Shown here: positions 1 to 8,071 of the stretch, in pieces
Position numbering within the stretch: the first letter of the stretch is position 1
Layout: the number at the start of each line of letters is the position of its first letter
From: an uncultured Colwellia sp.
GTDB taxonomy: Bacteria; Pseudomonadota; Gammaproteobacteria; Enterobacterales; Alteromonadaceae
Length of the DNA: 64,000 bases
Assembly: GCA_913058395.1 (NCBI GenBank)
Contig: CAJXQI010000015.1
Span: 56,900-120,899, forward strand
Direction of reading: 5' to 3'
Program-made: the position numbers and the translations under genes
Notes under the pieces: model-generated
What the model saw: only the letters and a program-made list of their open reading frames with translations
Databases searched by the model: none
Told to the model about the DNA's origin: nothing

Positions 1-1967
1 CCGACATTAGTTTTAACAATACTGATGTTGAAACGGTTACTTTATCTGTTGCTAATGCCACCGTTTCAGCCTCAGACCCGGTAGTATGTGACGATGGCGT
101 AGGCGCCAGTTGTAATATGGTATTTAGTAATGCTGGCTTTAGGTTTCTATATGGCTCAGATGATACGGGGTCGGTACCTATAGCAAATCAAACATCAGGC
201 TTGGCTTTTTCTGATACGCTAAGACTTCAAGCATTCAAAGATAACAATGGTGTTTGTGAAGGCTACTTTGACAATGATAATAACCCTAGAGAAATAAAGT
301 TATCGCAGGAAAATGTTATTCCAGAAATAGGGGATGTTAATGAGCTTAAGTTTACTGTTGAAGTTAATGATATTGTTCATGAAATTACTAAACATCCAAG
401 CTTTACAAATACCAGCTTAAATTTTGGTTCTGACAGTATCGCGATTATTCCAACACCGATATACCATGATGCTGGGCAAATTCGCCTGCATGCTAATTAT
501 AATGTTGGTGGTATTACACTAACAGGTAGTAGTGACCCGTTCTGGGTAAGTCCTGCTGAACTCGTTGTTAGTGCTACGTCGGGGTCAACTGTGCTAAATG
601 GGGCAAGCTCCTCAGCTGGGCCTACCCATGCGGCGGGAGAAAATTTTACGCTAACGGTTAGTGCAAAAAATAGCCTTGGCGTTGTTACGCCTAATTACTC
701 TCCCGGGGAAATAGAGCTTAAACTTGAGCGTACAGGCCCTACGCCTACGTTAACCGGCAGCGTTAATGGTGATTTAACTTATGCCGCAGGTGCAACGTTA
801 AGTGCGAGTGTCGGCTCAACGTTTCAAGATGTCACCTTTACTAATTTTAGTTCAGGTGTATCAACCTTTAACGGCGCACAATACTCAGAAGTGGGTCTGC
901 TGAATTTAGACGTGCAGGACAGTGATTATGGTCATGTTGGTATTACTATTCCTGCAGAAGCGATAAATATTGGTAGATTTGTTCCTGACCATTTTGAGCA
1001 AACAATTGTGACTAATGGCTCTTTTCTCGCAACTTGTAATATAGGGACAACTTTCGCTTATAGCGGCCAAACCGATGAAGCGACGGGACTTATTGGCGCA
1101 ATATCATACTTAACTAAACCTGTGCTAGCTATTATCGCGCGTAATAAGCAAGGTGATATAACGCAAAACTACTATGAAGACGGTCAAGGGACTAGTAATG
1201 ATTACATGAAGCTAGCAGCTGCGGGGGTTGGTGTAACCGCGCCTACGTTAGACGAAGTTGCGCGAGGTGTTGATACTACGTTATTACCATTAACAGCGAA
1301 TATGAACACAGGTACCTTGAGCCAAAATGATTTAACCACGTTAACTCCTGCAGATAACCCGTTACCGCGTGGTGTATTGCATTATCAATTTTCAGAGCTC
1401 GACAACTTCTTTTATAACCGTTCTGCCAATGCTTTAGTCGCACCTTTTAATTCAGATATAGATTTCTCTATAGCCACCATTATTGACAGCGACAACGTTA
1501 ATGTTGATATTGCAAAAATGGTAGATGCATCGCCAACAGGCGTGGAAATTAGGTTTGGCCGCTTAGTACTTGAAAATAGCTTTGGCCCTGAAATCTCAAG
1601 TTTGCCACAGCCTATGCAAATAGAGCATTTCGATGGGACAAATTACATTGTAAGCGAAAATAATAACTGCGTAACATATGATGCGAGCAATATAATGCTG
1701 AGTAATATTAGTTTAAACCCCGCATTAACAGGTGCTGCTGGCGGCAATGGTAACTTTATAGGTGGTGAAACAAGAGCCGTTGAATTAACTGCCCCCGGTG
1801 CTGGCAATACCGGTGAAATTGGTGTGGTATATAGTACCTTTGAATGGCTGAAATTCGATTGGGGGAATACTGGCTCTTATGACCAAAACCCAAGTGCTAT
1901 TGCAACTTTTGGTTTATACCGCGGCAACGATAGAATTATTTCTTGGCGAGAGGTTAATAATGAGTGA
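1..1967 (+). CDS. mshQ: MSHA biogenesis protein MshQ, 3' part (5' end outside window)
   Basis: The frame is open from base 3 of the window, so the N-terminus is missing; about 655 residues are present. The product looks like the C-terminal part of MshQ, the large surface protein encoded at the end of the mannose-sensitive haemagglutinin (type IV pilus) operon. Evidence is the DUF6701-type region: a cysteine motif TCNIGTTFAYSGQ followed by an Ala/Ile-rich strand, and a conserved end with FEWLKFDWGN, ATFGLYRGNDRIISWRE. The Gly/Ser/Thr-rich, beta-strand-like composition without membrane segments fits a secreted surface protein. A hairpin with flanking A and T runs follows the stop, so this is the last gene of its operon. 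Family recognition is inferred from these motifs only. Confidence 0.8.
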   Translation, partial: DISFNNTDVETVTLSVANATVSASDPVVCDDGVGASCNMVFSNAGFRFLYGSDDTGSVPIANQTSGLAFSDTLRLQAFKDNNGVCEGYFDNDNNPREIKLSQENVIPEIGDVNELKFTVEVNDIVHEITKHPSFTNTSLNFGSDSIAIIPTPIYHDAGQIRLHANYNVGGITLTGSSDPFWVSPAELVVSATSGSTVLNGASSSAGPTHAAGENFTLTVSAKNSLGVVTPNYSPGEIELKLERTGPTPTLTGSVNGDLTYAAGATLSASVGSTFQDVTFTNFSSGVSTFNGAQYSEVGLLNLDVQDSDYGHVGITIPAEAINIGRFVPDHFEQTIVTNGSFLATCNIGTTFAYSGQTDEATGLIGAISYLTKPVLAIIARNKQGDITQNYYEDGQGTSNDYMKLAAAGVGVTAPTLDEVARGVDTTLLPLTANMNTGTLSQNDLTTLTPADNPLPRGVLHYQFSELDNFFYNRSANALVAPFNSDIDFSIATIIDSDNVNVDIAKMVDASPTGVEIRFGRLVLENSFGPEISSLPQPMQIEHFDGTNYIVSENNNCVTYDASNIMLSNISLNPALTGAAGGNGNFIGGETRAVELTAPGAGNTGEIGVVYSTFEWLKFDWGNTGSYDQNPSAIATFGLYRGNDRIISWREVNNE

Positions 1968-2000
1968 GGTAACTGATTGTTTAACCGCTTGAGTAAAATA

Positions 2001-2032
2001 AAAAGTGACTAACCGAAAGGGTAGTCACTTTT
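2001..2032. terminator. Bidirectional intrinsic terminator between mshQ and bcp
   Basis: The 11-base arm AAAAGTGACTA (2001-2011) pairs perfectly with TAGTCACTTTT (2022-2032) around a short loop closed by CC/GG. The A run on one side and T run on the other let it work for both convergent transcripts. Confidence 0.85.
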
Positions 2033-2066
2033 CTACTTACTATATTATGCTTGTTTTAATACGCTT

Positions 2067-2534
2067 TTAACTTGCGCTATTATTTAACATTTCTAAAACC
2101 ACTTCGTGATGATCTTTGGTTTTAAACTTATTAAAAATGTGTGCTAAATTACCATTTTCATCAACAAGAAATGAAGTTCTTACAACGCCCATATTCTCGC
2201 GTCCCATGAATTTCTTTAGCTGCCAAACATTATAAGCTTCACATGTTGCGTGATCTTCATCTGATAATAAGGTGAAGTTCAGCTCTTGCTTATTGATAAA
2301 GTTAGTCAATTTTTTTGGTGTGTCAGGGCTAATACCTAATACAACAACATTTAGTGCATCAAGCTCTGACTTAGTATCTCTTAATGCGCAAGCTTGTACT
2401 GTACAGCCTGGAGTAGAAGCTCTTGGGTAAAAATAGATGAGCACTTTTTTACCTTTGAATGAGTCAAGTGCTACCGCTGAGCCGTTTTGATCTTGTAACG
2501 TGAACTTAGGTGCAGGTTGGCCGATTTCTAACAT
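2067..2534 (-). CDS. bcp: Thioredoxin-dependent thiol peroxidase Bcp (atypical 2-Cys peroxiredoxin)
   Basis: 155 residues, the usual length for Bcp/PrxQ. The peroxiredoxin motif PRASTPGC (residues 37-44) gives the peroxidatic Cys44, and Cys49 five residues later is the resolving cysteine of the PrxQ subclass. It should reduce hydrogen peroxide and organic hydroperoxides in the cytoplasm with electrons from thioredoxin. It lies 90 bp downstream of gcvR on the same strand, the arrangement also seen in E. coli, and is probably co-transcribed with it. It ends against a bidirectional terminator facing mshQ. Confidence 0.93.
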   Translation of the reverse strand: MLEIGQPAPKFTLQDQNGSAVALDSFKGKKVLIYFYPRASTPGCTVQACALRDTKSELDALNVVVLGISPDTPKKLTNFINKQELNFTLLSDEDHATCEAYNVWQLKKFMGRENMGVVRTSFLVDENGNLAHIFNKFKTKDHHEVVLEMLNNSAS

Positions 2535-2624
2535 TTCTTACTTTCCTTCTTATCAATTTTAACCCTATTGTAATGAGTTATAGCTAATTTATATTATTTA
2601 GAGTTTTTAGCGTAGGTAATTGAA

Positions 2625-3152
2625 TTAAAATAAATTTGATTGAACACTTTTAATACAACCTTGAACGTCAAATTGTTCACATAGTTCAACAAAGTCGCTT
2701 TCTAATAGTTCTATACTGGTATTTTCACGTAATGCAATTAATACCGCTGCACTCATATGGTTAGTTTCTTGATTAATTTCAGATTTTAAAGAGGATATAT
2801 CAATATTACGGGTAGCAAAAAATGCTGTTACGGCTTTTAATATCCCTGGCTGATCAATACCAGCATAACTGGCTTGATAATGATGGATAAAGTCACGTTC
2901 ACTATAGCCAGATGTTCTTTTCATCATGGTGATTAATTCAAGTTCATGCGCTACAGCTGGTAGTTTGCTTTCCAATTGATGAATGGCTTTGTTCGTACCA
3001 TTAAGTAACATGATAAGCGTAAACTCTAAGCCAAAAATAGCCATTCTACTGTCAATAATATTACAGCCGCACTCACTGGCAAGTTTGGTTAATTCACTAA
3101 CACTTCCGGTGCGGTCTGGCCCCATCGCTGTTAATACTAAATACTCACTCAT
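2625..3152 (-). CDS. gcvR: Glycine cleavage system transcriptional repressor GcvR (tandem ACT domains)
   Basis: 175 residues with two ACT-like modules. The first starts directly at the N-terminus (LVLTAMGPDRTGSVSEL, about residues 6-22) and the second at about 90-165 (YAGIDQPGILKAV). In E. coli GcvR binds GcvA and blocks activation of the gcvTHP glycine cleavage operon when glycine is low; it has no DNA-binding domain of its own, and none is visible here. The gene lies upstream of bcp and divergent from bamC, matching the E. coli bcp-gcvR-dapA-bamC order except that dapA is absent. An AGG sits about 8 bases before the ATG. Confidence 0.88.
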   Translation of the reverse strand: MSEYLVLTAMGPDRTGSVSELTKLASECGCNIIDSRMAIFGLEFTLIMLLNGTNKAIHQLESKLPAVAHELELITMMKRTSGYSERDFIHHYQASYAGIDQPGILKAVTAFFATRNIDISSLKSEINQETNHMSAAVLIALRENTSIELLESDFVELCEQFDVQGCIKSVQSNLF

Positions 3153-3520
3153 TTAAAAACCTAGTTACCATAGAAAGGCGTTATTGTAACGCATATTCAT
3201 TATTTAAAAACCCACTAATTTCTTTGATTATTTTTGATAAAAGCGCTTCGCTATCTTGTGTTTGTATTTTCAGGCAAGTACCATGGGGCGCTGATTAATT
3301 TGGTGTATCGCTGTTATTTCCTTTAATTGATTAAATTTTAGGGAACTTAGTTCGGCTTCAGTAATCAAATTCGGCGTTATCGTTTTATTTTCAATTTATA
3401 GTGAATATTTTGACTAGTAAAAGTCAGCGCTAATAAAATGATATTTAATGGCGTTAATCAAAATTATAAAAAAGCAAAATTACATTTAAAAGATTCAGGT
3501 TTGTATCCTCGGGAGTGTTA
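3153..3520. other. Divergent gcvR/bamC intergenic region (no gene)
   Basis: About 370 AT-rich bases between divergent start codons. No open frame of useful length was seen on either strand. Promoters for gcvR and bamC must lie here but no single -35/-10 pair stands out. In E. coli and many relatives dapA occupies this place; no dapA-like coding sequence is visible. Confidence 0.5.
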
Positions 3521-4606
3521 ATGAATCGCAAGATATTTTATTTTTCATTATTAAGTGTTGCAGTAGCAAGTTGCGGTACGCTTAATAATAAGCAAGCGGT
3601 AGGCGATTTTGAGTACGCAAATCAAAAAGAAGCAAAAGTATTAGCAATACCAACTGGATTAGATAAACCATTTCAGGCTGACACATTTGCCATTACAGAT
3701 AAAATTAATAAAGATGGCCCAGTTGGCATTAATGTCGATGTTCGTGCACCTTCTTTAGTATTACCTATCGCTGCATCAACGCGAGTAGAAAATAATTCTG
3801 CGCTTGCTAGAGTTTGGTTTGACCAAGTACTTGAAGATAATGACCTACAAGGTTTTATTGTTGAGGCATTAAAAGCACAATTAACCACCGGTAATATTGA
3901 ATTAAAGCAAGTTGATGATGATGGTTTAGTTTATGAGTCTGATTGGTTCCTCACTGAAGTAGAAGAGGGAACTTGGCCGTTTAAATCAATAGCGTCATCT
4001 GAAAGCCTTCGTTATCGCTACCTTATTGAAAGTAAGTCTCATGGGCGTAGTGTTGCGCTGCAAGTTGAACTTATTGACTATATGAAAACTGATAAAAGCG
4101 GTGGCAGTAAAAAAATTGATTTAATAGATCAACAACGTGCTGAAATGAATATGCTTAATGAAGTTATTTCACAGGTTGATTATCAATATCGTTTAAAACA
4201 GCAAGAAAATCGCTTATTACGTGCTAATCAAAAGTTTGTTTCTTTAGGCGAAAATAGTAAATCTGAAGCGGCATACATTGTTGAAATAAGTGCTGATTTA
4301 TTATGGTCTAACTTGCCATTGTTCTTCGAAGACCACGGTTTTAGCATTGAAGATTTAAATGAAACAGATAAAGTTTACTTTGTTGATTACGTACAACCAG
4401 AATCTAGCCTGTGGGATAGCATTTGGGGTGATGACTTACCTGTTGTCGATTTACCTAACGGTAAATACCAATTTAAACTTGAAAGTTTAGACGAAAAATC
4501 ATCAGTAACTATTTATAATGACCAAGGCACAGCACTACCAGCAAGTACTTTAGAGAATATATTTGAAGTAATTGAACCTGGTTTGTCATTTAAAGACGCA
4601 TTTTAA
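3521..4606 (+). CDS. bamC: Outer membrane assembly lipoprotein BamC
   Basis: Lipoprotein subunit of the BAM complex that folds beta-barrel proteins into the outer membrane. From the ATG at 3521 (GGGAG five bases upstream) the protein is 361 residues with a short signal peptide ending in a lipobox VASC (Cys18). An in-frame GTG at 3515 overlaps the ribosome binding site and is rejected. After the lipoprotein anchor comes the unstructured N-terminal stretch, then two helix-grip domains; PTGLDKPF and the Arg-rich YRYLIESK segments are typical of BamC. It stands alone, without dapA upstream, and is followed by a strong terminator. Confidence 0.85.
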   Translation: MNRKIFYFSLLSVAVASCGTLNNKQAVGDFEYANQKEAKVLAIPTGLDKPFQADTFAITDKINKDGPVGINVDVRAPSLVLPIAASTRVENNSALARVWFDQVLEDNDLQGFIVEALKAQLTTGNIELKQVDDDGLVYESDWFLTEVEEGTWPFKSIASSESLRYRYLIESKSHGRSVALQVELIDYMKTDKSGGSKKIDLIDQQRAEMNMLNEVISQVDYQYRLKQQENRLLRANQKFVSLGENSKSEAAYIVEISADLLWSNLPLFFEDHGFSIEDLNETDKVYFVDYVQPESSLWDSIWGDDLPVVDLPNGKYQFKLESLDEKSSVTIYNDQGTALPASTLENIFEVIEPGLSFKDAF

Positions 4607-4660
4607 TTTCAAGCGCATAAACTGTTAATAGGCTATGCGCTATTTAATAAATATGTAGAT

Positions 4661-4687
4661 AAAAAACTCCGTTAATCGGAGTTTTTT
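4661..4687. terminator. Bidirectional intrinsic terminator between bamC and the DUF2897 gene
   Basis: AAAAAACTCCG (4661-4671) and CGGAGTTTTTT (4677-4687) form a perfect 11-bp stem with a TTAAT loop. The loop also holds the minus-strand TAA stop of the DUF2897 gene, so the last four codons of that gene lie in the stem. Confidence 0.9.
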
Positions 4688-4902
4688 GCTTTATTCACAT
4701 GGTGAGATTGTTGAGAAAAGGTGGTCATTTTTGGCGCTGACTTATTTGAGCGTGGTAAGGTTTCTTTTAAATCATTCAAACCTTTTTTACGCAATGGTGT
4801 TTTTGAACTTTTTTGAAAGGTACTTAAGTTACCAATTAAAATCACTAACGCGATAATTATAATGGTTGGAGCTACCCAGCCTTCGTTTAATACACTACCC
4901 AT
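4672..4902 (-). CDS. Small membrane protein, DUF2897 family
   Basis: 76 residues. One membrane segment near the N-terminus (WVAPTIIIIALVILIGNLS, about residues 9-27) is followed by a basic, hydrophilic tail with KTPLRKKGL. This architecture and its place downstream of the dapE cluster match the DUF2897 family of Alteromonadales and Vibrionales, which has no known function. The stop codon lies in the loop of the terminator shared with bamC. The gap to the M15 peptidase gene is about 86 bases, so it may be the last gene of the dapE operon. Confidence 0.7.
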   Translation of the reverse strand: MGSVLNEGWVAPTIIIIALVILIGNLSTFQKSSKTPLRKKGLNDLKETLPRSNKSAPKMTTFSQQSHHVNKAKNSD

Positions 4903-4988
4903 CTAACACTTCTCCAGTTTAACTTTCTGCGCAAATAGCACTTCATTCTATATTTATGATAACAAGTAAGTTGCCAAGCTTAGGGCTA

Positions 4989-5672
4989 TTATGCCTGATA
5001 ACTTGCAACATTGCTGACATAGCGCTGATATAGCTCAGGCAGTAATTGTAATAATTGTATCTTGCCCTGTATATTGCTATTTTCAATAGCACGCACTAAT
5101 AGCGCTTCGCTGTGCTGTTTTTGGTAAGGCATTGCAATAGGCTGATATGATAAATGCCAAGGCTCAGCAGCTACACCACCGCGAAATTCGTCGTATGGGA
5201 AGTAGAAGCCAAATTTATTAGCGTTGTCTGTTAACCAAAGTGTTAGCGGGTATAACGGCCCAGAAGCTTGGTATTCCCATGGCTCTAGTTGCAGTGTTTG
5301 TTCCGCGGCTAATAAATTAGGCGCATAAACATCAATATCACAACCCCAATGATGGCGACTTGCGCCAGGTAATGCTGAAAATAGCATAATAGCGTGAATT
5401 TTTTCAGCATCACTAAGAACTGATAAATCGACTGAGTTATCTTGTTGATCTTTAACGACAGCTTTCTCCGCAAACTTATTATTCCAAATCGCTAATTGTC
5501 GTGAGAAATCACGAAAGCCACTGGCAATTTTTAGCTCAATGTTTTCTGATTTTGCTGCTGCTTGCATGCTTTTATAGGCACTAACCATCTCATGATGAAT
5601 ACCTACTTTATCGCTTAACCAGTGAATGTGCTGATTGGTTTGTCCGGTTAAAATCAGTTCAAGCTCTGTCAT
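4989..5672 (-). CDS. M15 family D-alanyl-D-alanine carboxypeptidase-like protein
   Basis: 227 residues resembling the VanY/M15B zinc peptidases that trim D-Ala from peptidoglycan peptides. The family signatures are SGFRDFSRQ (about residues 51-59), the zinc-binding SRHHWGCDIDVY (about 105-116, with the His and Asp ligands) and EPWHLSY (about 171-177, with the last His ligand and catalytic Glu). No signal peptide or membrane segment is seen, so either it is cytoplasmic and acts on recycled peptides or the start is missed. It follows dapE by 18 bases on the same strand, an operon that couples diaminopimelate synthesis and cell-wall peptide turnover. Confidence 0.8.
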   Translation of the reverse strand: MTELELILTGQTNQHIHWLSDKVGIHHEMVSAYKSMQAAAKSENIELKIASGFRDFSRQLAIWNNKFAEKAVVKDQQDNSVDLSVLSDAEKIHAIMLFSALPGASRHHWGCDIDVYAPNLLAAEQTLQLEPWEYQASGPLYPLTLWLTDNANKFGFYFPYDEFRGGVAAEPWHLSYQPIAMPYQKQHSEALLVRAIENSNIQGKIQLLQLLPELYQRYVSNVASYQA

Positions 5673-5690
5673 GAGTTCTCGACTACCTTA

Positions 5691-6833
5691 TTAATCAGTT
5701 AAGGCATTGACCAATGTTTGATAATAAACATCAGTTAAGGTGATCAAATGATCGACTGAAACACTTTCGTTTACTTGATGAATGGTAGCATTGCATGGAC
5801 CTAATTCAACAACTTGCGCGCCTGTAGGGGCAATAAAACGACCGTCAGACGTACCACCACTGGTGGATAACTGGGTGTTGATACCACTACACTTGGTTAT
5901 GGCTTTGGTCACAGAGTCGACTAACGTACCGGGCTCAGTAATAAATGGCTGACCGTTGAAAGTCCAGCTAATGTCAAAATCAAGCTCGTGTCGAGTAAGC
6001 AAGGCTTCAATCTTATCTACAATCATTTGGGCAGTTAATTCAGTGCTATAACGTAAATTAAACCACGCGGTTAAATCGCCAGGTACAACATTTGTTGCGC
6101 CAGTACCTGATTGAATATTTGATAGTTGAAAGCTTGTCGGTGGGAAGTACTCATTGCCATTATCCCAATGTAACTGACTTAGTTCTGCTAATACGGGCAT
6201 AGCACTATGAATAGGGTTAATTACATGTTCAGGGTAAGCAACGTGTCCTTGTTTACCATGAATATGAAGCTCGCCAGAAATAGAGCCACGTCGACCATTT
6301 TTTACCACATCGCCAAGCTGTTTAGTGCTCGAAGGCTCACCGACAATACAATAGTCTATTTTTTCGTTACGAGCCTCTAAGGTATCTATTACTCGGGTGG
6401 TACCATTAATAAATGGCCCTTCCTCATCACTAGTTATTAAAAAAGCAATTGAACCTTTGTGCTCAGGATAGTCAGCAACAAAGCGCTCAGAGGCAACAAC
6501 CATTGCAGCCAAACTACCTTTCATATCGGCAGCACCTCGTCCATAAAGCATGCCGTCAATAATGGTTGCTTGAAAAGGTGGTGTTTGCCATAACTCTAAA
6601 TTACCCGCTGGTACAACGTCAGTATGACCAGCAAAACAAAATACTGGCCCAGAATTACCACGTCGTGCCCATAAATTGGTGGTATCTTCAAACACCATGG
6701 TTTCATTATTAAAGCCATAATTAGCTAGGCGTTCAGCCATCATTTCTTGGCAACCACAATCTTCAGGTGTTACTGAAGGGCGATTAATAAGTGCTTCGGT
6801 TAGTGCGATAGTTTGGTCAGGATGGATTGTCAT
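5691..6833 (-). CDS. dapE: Succinyl-diaminopimelate desuccinylase DapE
   Basis: 380 residues, the expected length. It hydrolyses N-succinyl-LL-diaminopimelate to LL-diaminopimelate and succinate in the lysine/peptidoglycan precursor pathway. M20 dinuclear zinc motifs are present: [11 protein letters not shown] (about residues 68-78), GRGAADMKG (about 98-106, the bridging Asp), TSDEEGP (about 133-139, catalytic Glu and ligand), the GEPS stretch and a C-terminal GGTSDGRF. It is followed by an M15 peptidase and preceded by the yffB-type reductase gene, the same neighbour as in E. coli. Confidence 0.95.
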   Translation of the reverse strand: MTIHPDQTIALTEALINRPSVTPEDCGCQEMMAERLANYGFNNETMVFEDTTNLWARRGNSGPVFCFAGHTDVVPAGNLELWQTPPFQATIIDGMLYGRGAADMKGSLAAMVVASERFVADYPEHKGSIAFLITSDEEGPFINGTTRVIDTLEARNEKIDYCIVGEPSSTKQLGDVVKNGRRGSISGELHIHGKQGHVAYPEHVINPIHSAMPVLAELSQLHWDNGNEYFPPTSFQLSNIQSGTGATNVVPGDLTAWFNLRYSTELTAQMIVDKIEALLTRHELDFDISWTFNGQPFITEPGTLVDSVTKAITKCSGINTQLSTSGGTSDGRFIAPTGAQVVELGPCNATIHQVNESVSVDHLITLTDVYYQTLVNALTD

Positions 6834-6866
6834 TATTGCTATCTTATATTCGAGGTCGAGTTAAGT

Positions 6867-7211
6867 TTACTTAAATATTGCTTGGTAATTGTCAGCTTTA
6901 AAACCAACGGTTAATTTGTCATCTTTGATTAGTACCGGACGTTTGATTAATGTTGGCTGCTCTAACATAGCTTTGAAGATATTTTCTTTTGTAAGATTTG
7001 TTTTAATGCTTTCATCTAAGTTTCTAAAGGTTGTGCTGCGCTTGTTCAGTAATTCATTCCAGTCAATTAATTCAAAAAACTGAGTTAACAAGGTGTCAGA
7101 AAAACCGTCTTTTCTAAAGTCGTGGAAAGTATGGTCAACGTTATTAGTTGTTAACCATTTTTGTGTTTTTTTAACTGTATCGCAGTTGTTGATGCCGTAG
7201 ATAATTGTCAT
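6867..7211 (-). CDS. ArsC/Spx-family reductase (YffB-like)
   Basis: 114 residues, thioredoxin fold of the ArsC family. The N-terminal YGINNCDTVKK carries the single active-site Cys (residue 9), and the RPVLIKDDKLTVGF stretch near the C-terminus is the conserved family element that precedes the substrate pocket. It resembles E. coli YffB, whose gene also adjoins dapE; a glutathione-dependent thiol reductase role has been suggested for that group, but the substrate is unknown. It lies 33 bases upstream of dapE and 13 bases downstream of the ACT-domain gene, so these are probably one transcript. Confidence 0.85.
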   Translation of the reverse strand: MTIIYGINNCDTVKKTQKWLTTNNVDHTFHDFRKDGFSDTLLTQFFELIDWNELLNKRSTTFRNLDESIKTNLTKENIFKAMLEQPTLIKRPVLIKDDKLTVGFKADNYQAIFK

Positions 7212-7224
7212 TAGGTGTCCAGAA

Positions 7225-7605
7225 TTAAATTACTTGGTAATTATTTTTGATTAGGGCGGCTTTCGCTTCTTCAAATTTGTCAGATTTTACTAAAACGTAG
7301 TCGGTATCAAAAGTGGAAATAGCAAATATACTTATTTTTTCATTTGCCAATACGGTTGAAATATTTGACATAATGCCTGTTAAAGTAAAGTCTAACGGAC
7401 CTACCACTTCAAAAGCTTGCCAGCCATTTTCAACTTCTTCACTGTCTATTTCAATATGCTCAGGTAGTACAATTGATATTTCGTCATAGGTTTTTGCTAG
7501 GAAAAATATCGGTGCGTTAAATACCACATCAGGTATTGAACTTTCACGTCGTAGACTATGAATAGCAAAAGTTTCACTTAAGCGACGTAAAGTTAAAGTA
7601 CTCAT
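7225..7605 (-). CDS. ACT domain-containing protein (ACT_7/CASTOR-like)
   Basis: 126 residues made of two short ACT-like modules with no catalytic or DNA-binding domain. The recognisable part is the C-terminal half: the GPLDFTLTGIMSNISTVLA strand-helix unit (about 69-87) followed by ISIFAISTFDTDYVLV. This is the pattern of the small ACT_7 proteins that bind amino acids. It is the first gene of the probable operon ACT-yffB-dapE-M15-DUF2897, so sensing lysine or a related amino acid is a reasonable but untested guess. Confidence 0.7.
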   Translation of the reverse strand: MSTLTLRRLSETFAIHSLRRESSIPDVVFNAPIFFLAKTYDEISIVLPEHIEIDSEEVENGWQAFEVVGPLDFTLTGIMSNISTVLANEKISIFAISTFDTDYVLVKSDKFEEAKAALIKNNYQVI

Positions 7606-7845
7606 AAATTAAGTTAGCTTATTTAGTAGGTGATGTTGCTACTATAGCGTTTAAAGGAAAGGAACTCTAGCACTTAACGTAATAGTAAATACTGATGTTT
7701 TATATAGAAAATATTATTAATTAGGCTGGTAAACCAGTAATAAAGCACTTTTGGAATCAATATCATTATATCAGAAGTGTATTTACAGGTTTATATCAGT
7801 TATAGCGATGAGTGTTGAAGAGTTAAGTCAATTAGTGGCTAATAA

Positions 7846-7874
7846 ATGATATCCACATAAGCTGTGGATATCAT
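7846..7874. repeat. Perfect 12-bp inverted repeat with DnaA-box-like ends
   Basis: ATGATATCCACA (7846-7857) and TGTGGATATCAT (7863-7874) are exact complements around a TAAGC loop. No T run follows on either strand, so it is a poor intrinsic terminator. Each arm contains ATATCCACA, one base from the DnaA box TTATCCACA. Confidence 0.6.
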
Positions 7875-8012
7875 TGTGTGCAACTATTGTTTAACTATAA
7901 AGGTTGTTGTAATTTAAGGGATTATTTAACTGGTTAAAAAATACCACCCTAAGTTTTTGATAGTTATTATTAGAAAAGTTCTGAAAATATATACTTGACA
8001 TTAAAACTAAGC

Positions 8013-8043
8013 GAAGATCCCTTTATCTATAAAAGAGATCTTC
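8013..8043 (-). terminator. Probable terminator downstream of pta
   Basis: GAAGATC (8013-8019) pairs with GATCTTC (8037-8043), with a further imperfect CTTTAT/ATAAAAG stem inside. On the minus strand it starts 29 bases after the pta stop, and a TTAGTTTT stretch follows. Confidence 0.55.
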
Positions 8044-8071
8044 ATTAACACGAGTTTTTTGGATCTTTCAA

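Larger units (their letters stand above)
7606..8071. other. Intergenic region upstream of the dapE cluster and downstream of pta
   Basis: About 465 AT-rich bases with no convincing gene. The part next to 7605 should hold the promoter of the minus-strand ACT-dapE operon. A perfect 12-bp inverted repeat lies at 7846-7874 and the pta terminator at 8013-8043. A 13-codon frame (ATG 7808) ends right at the inverted repeat but is too short to call. Confidence 0.5.

Noticed and set aside
7737..7846. Tail of a gene upstream of the 7846 inverted repeat
   Set aside because: The open stretch is about 35 codons, lacks a start signal and shows no family resemblance.
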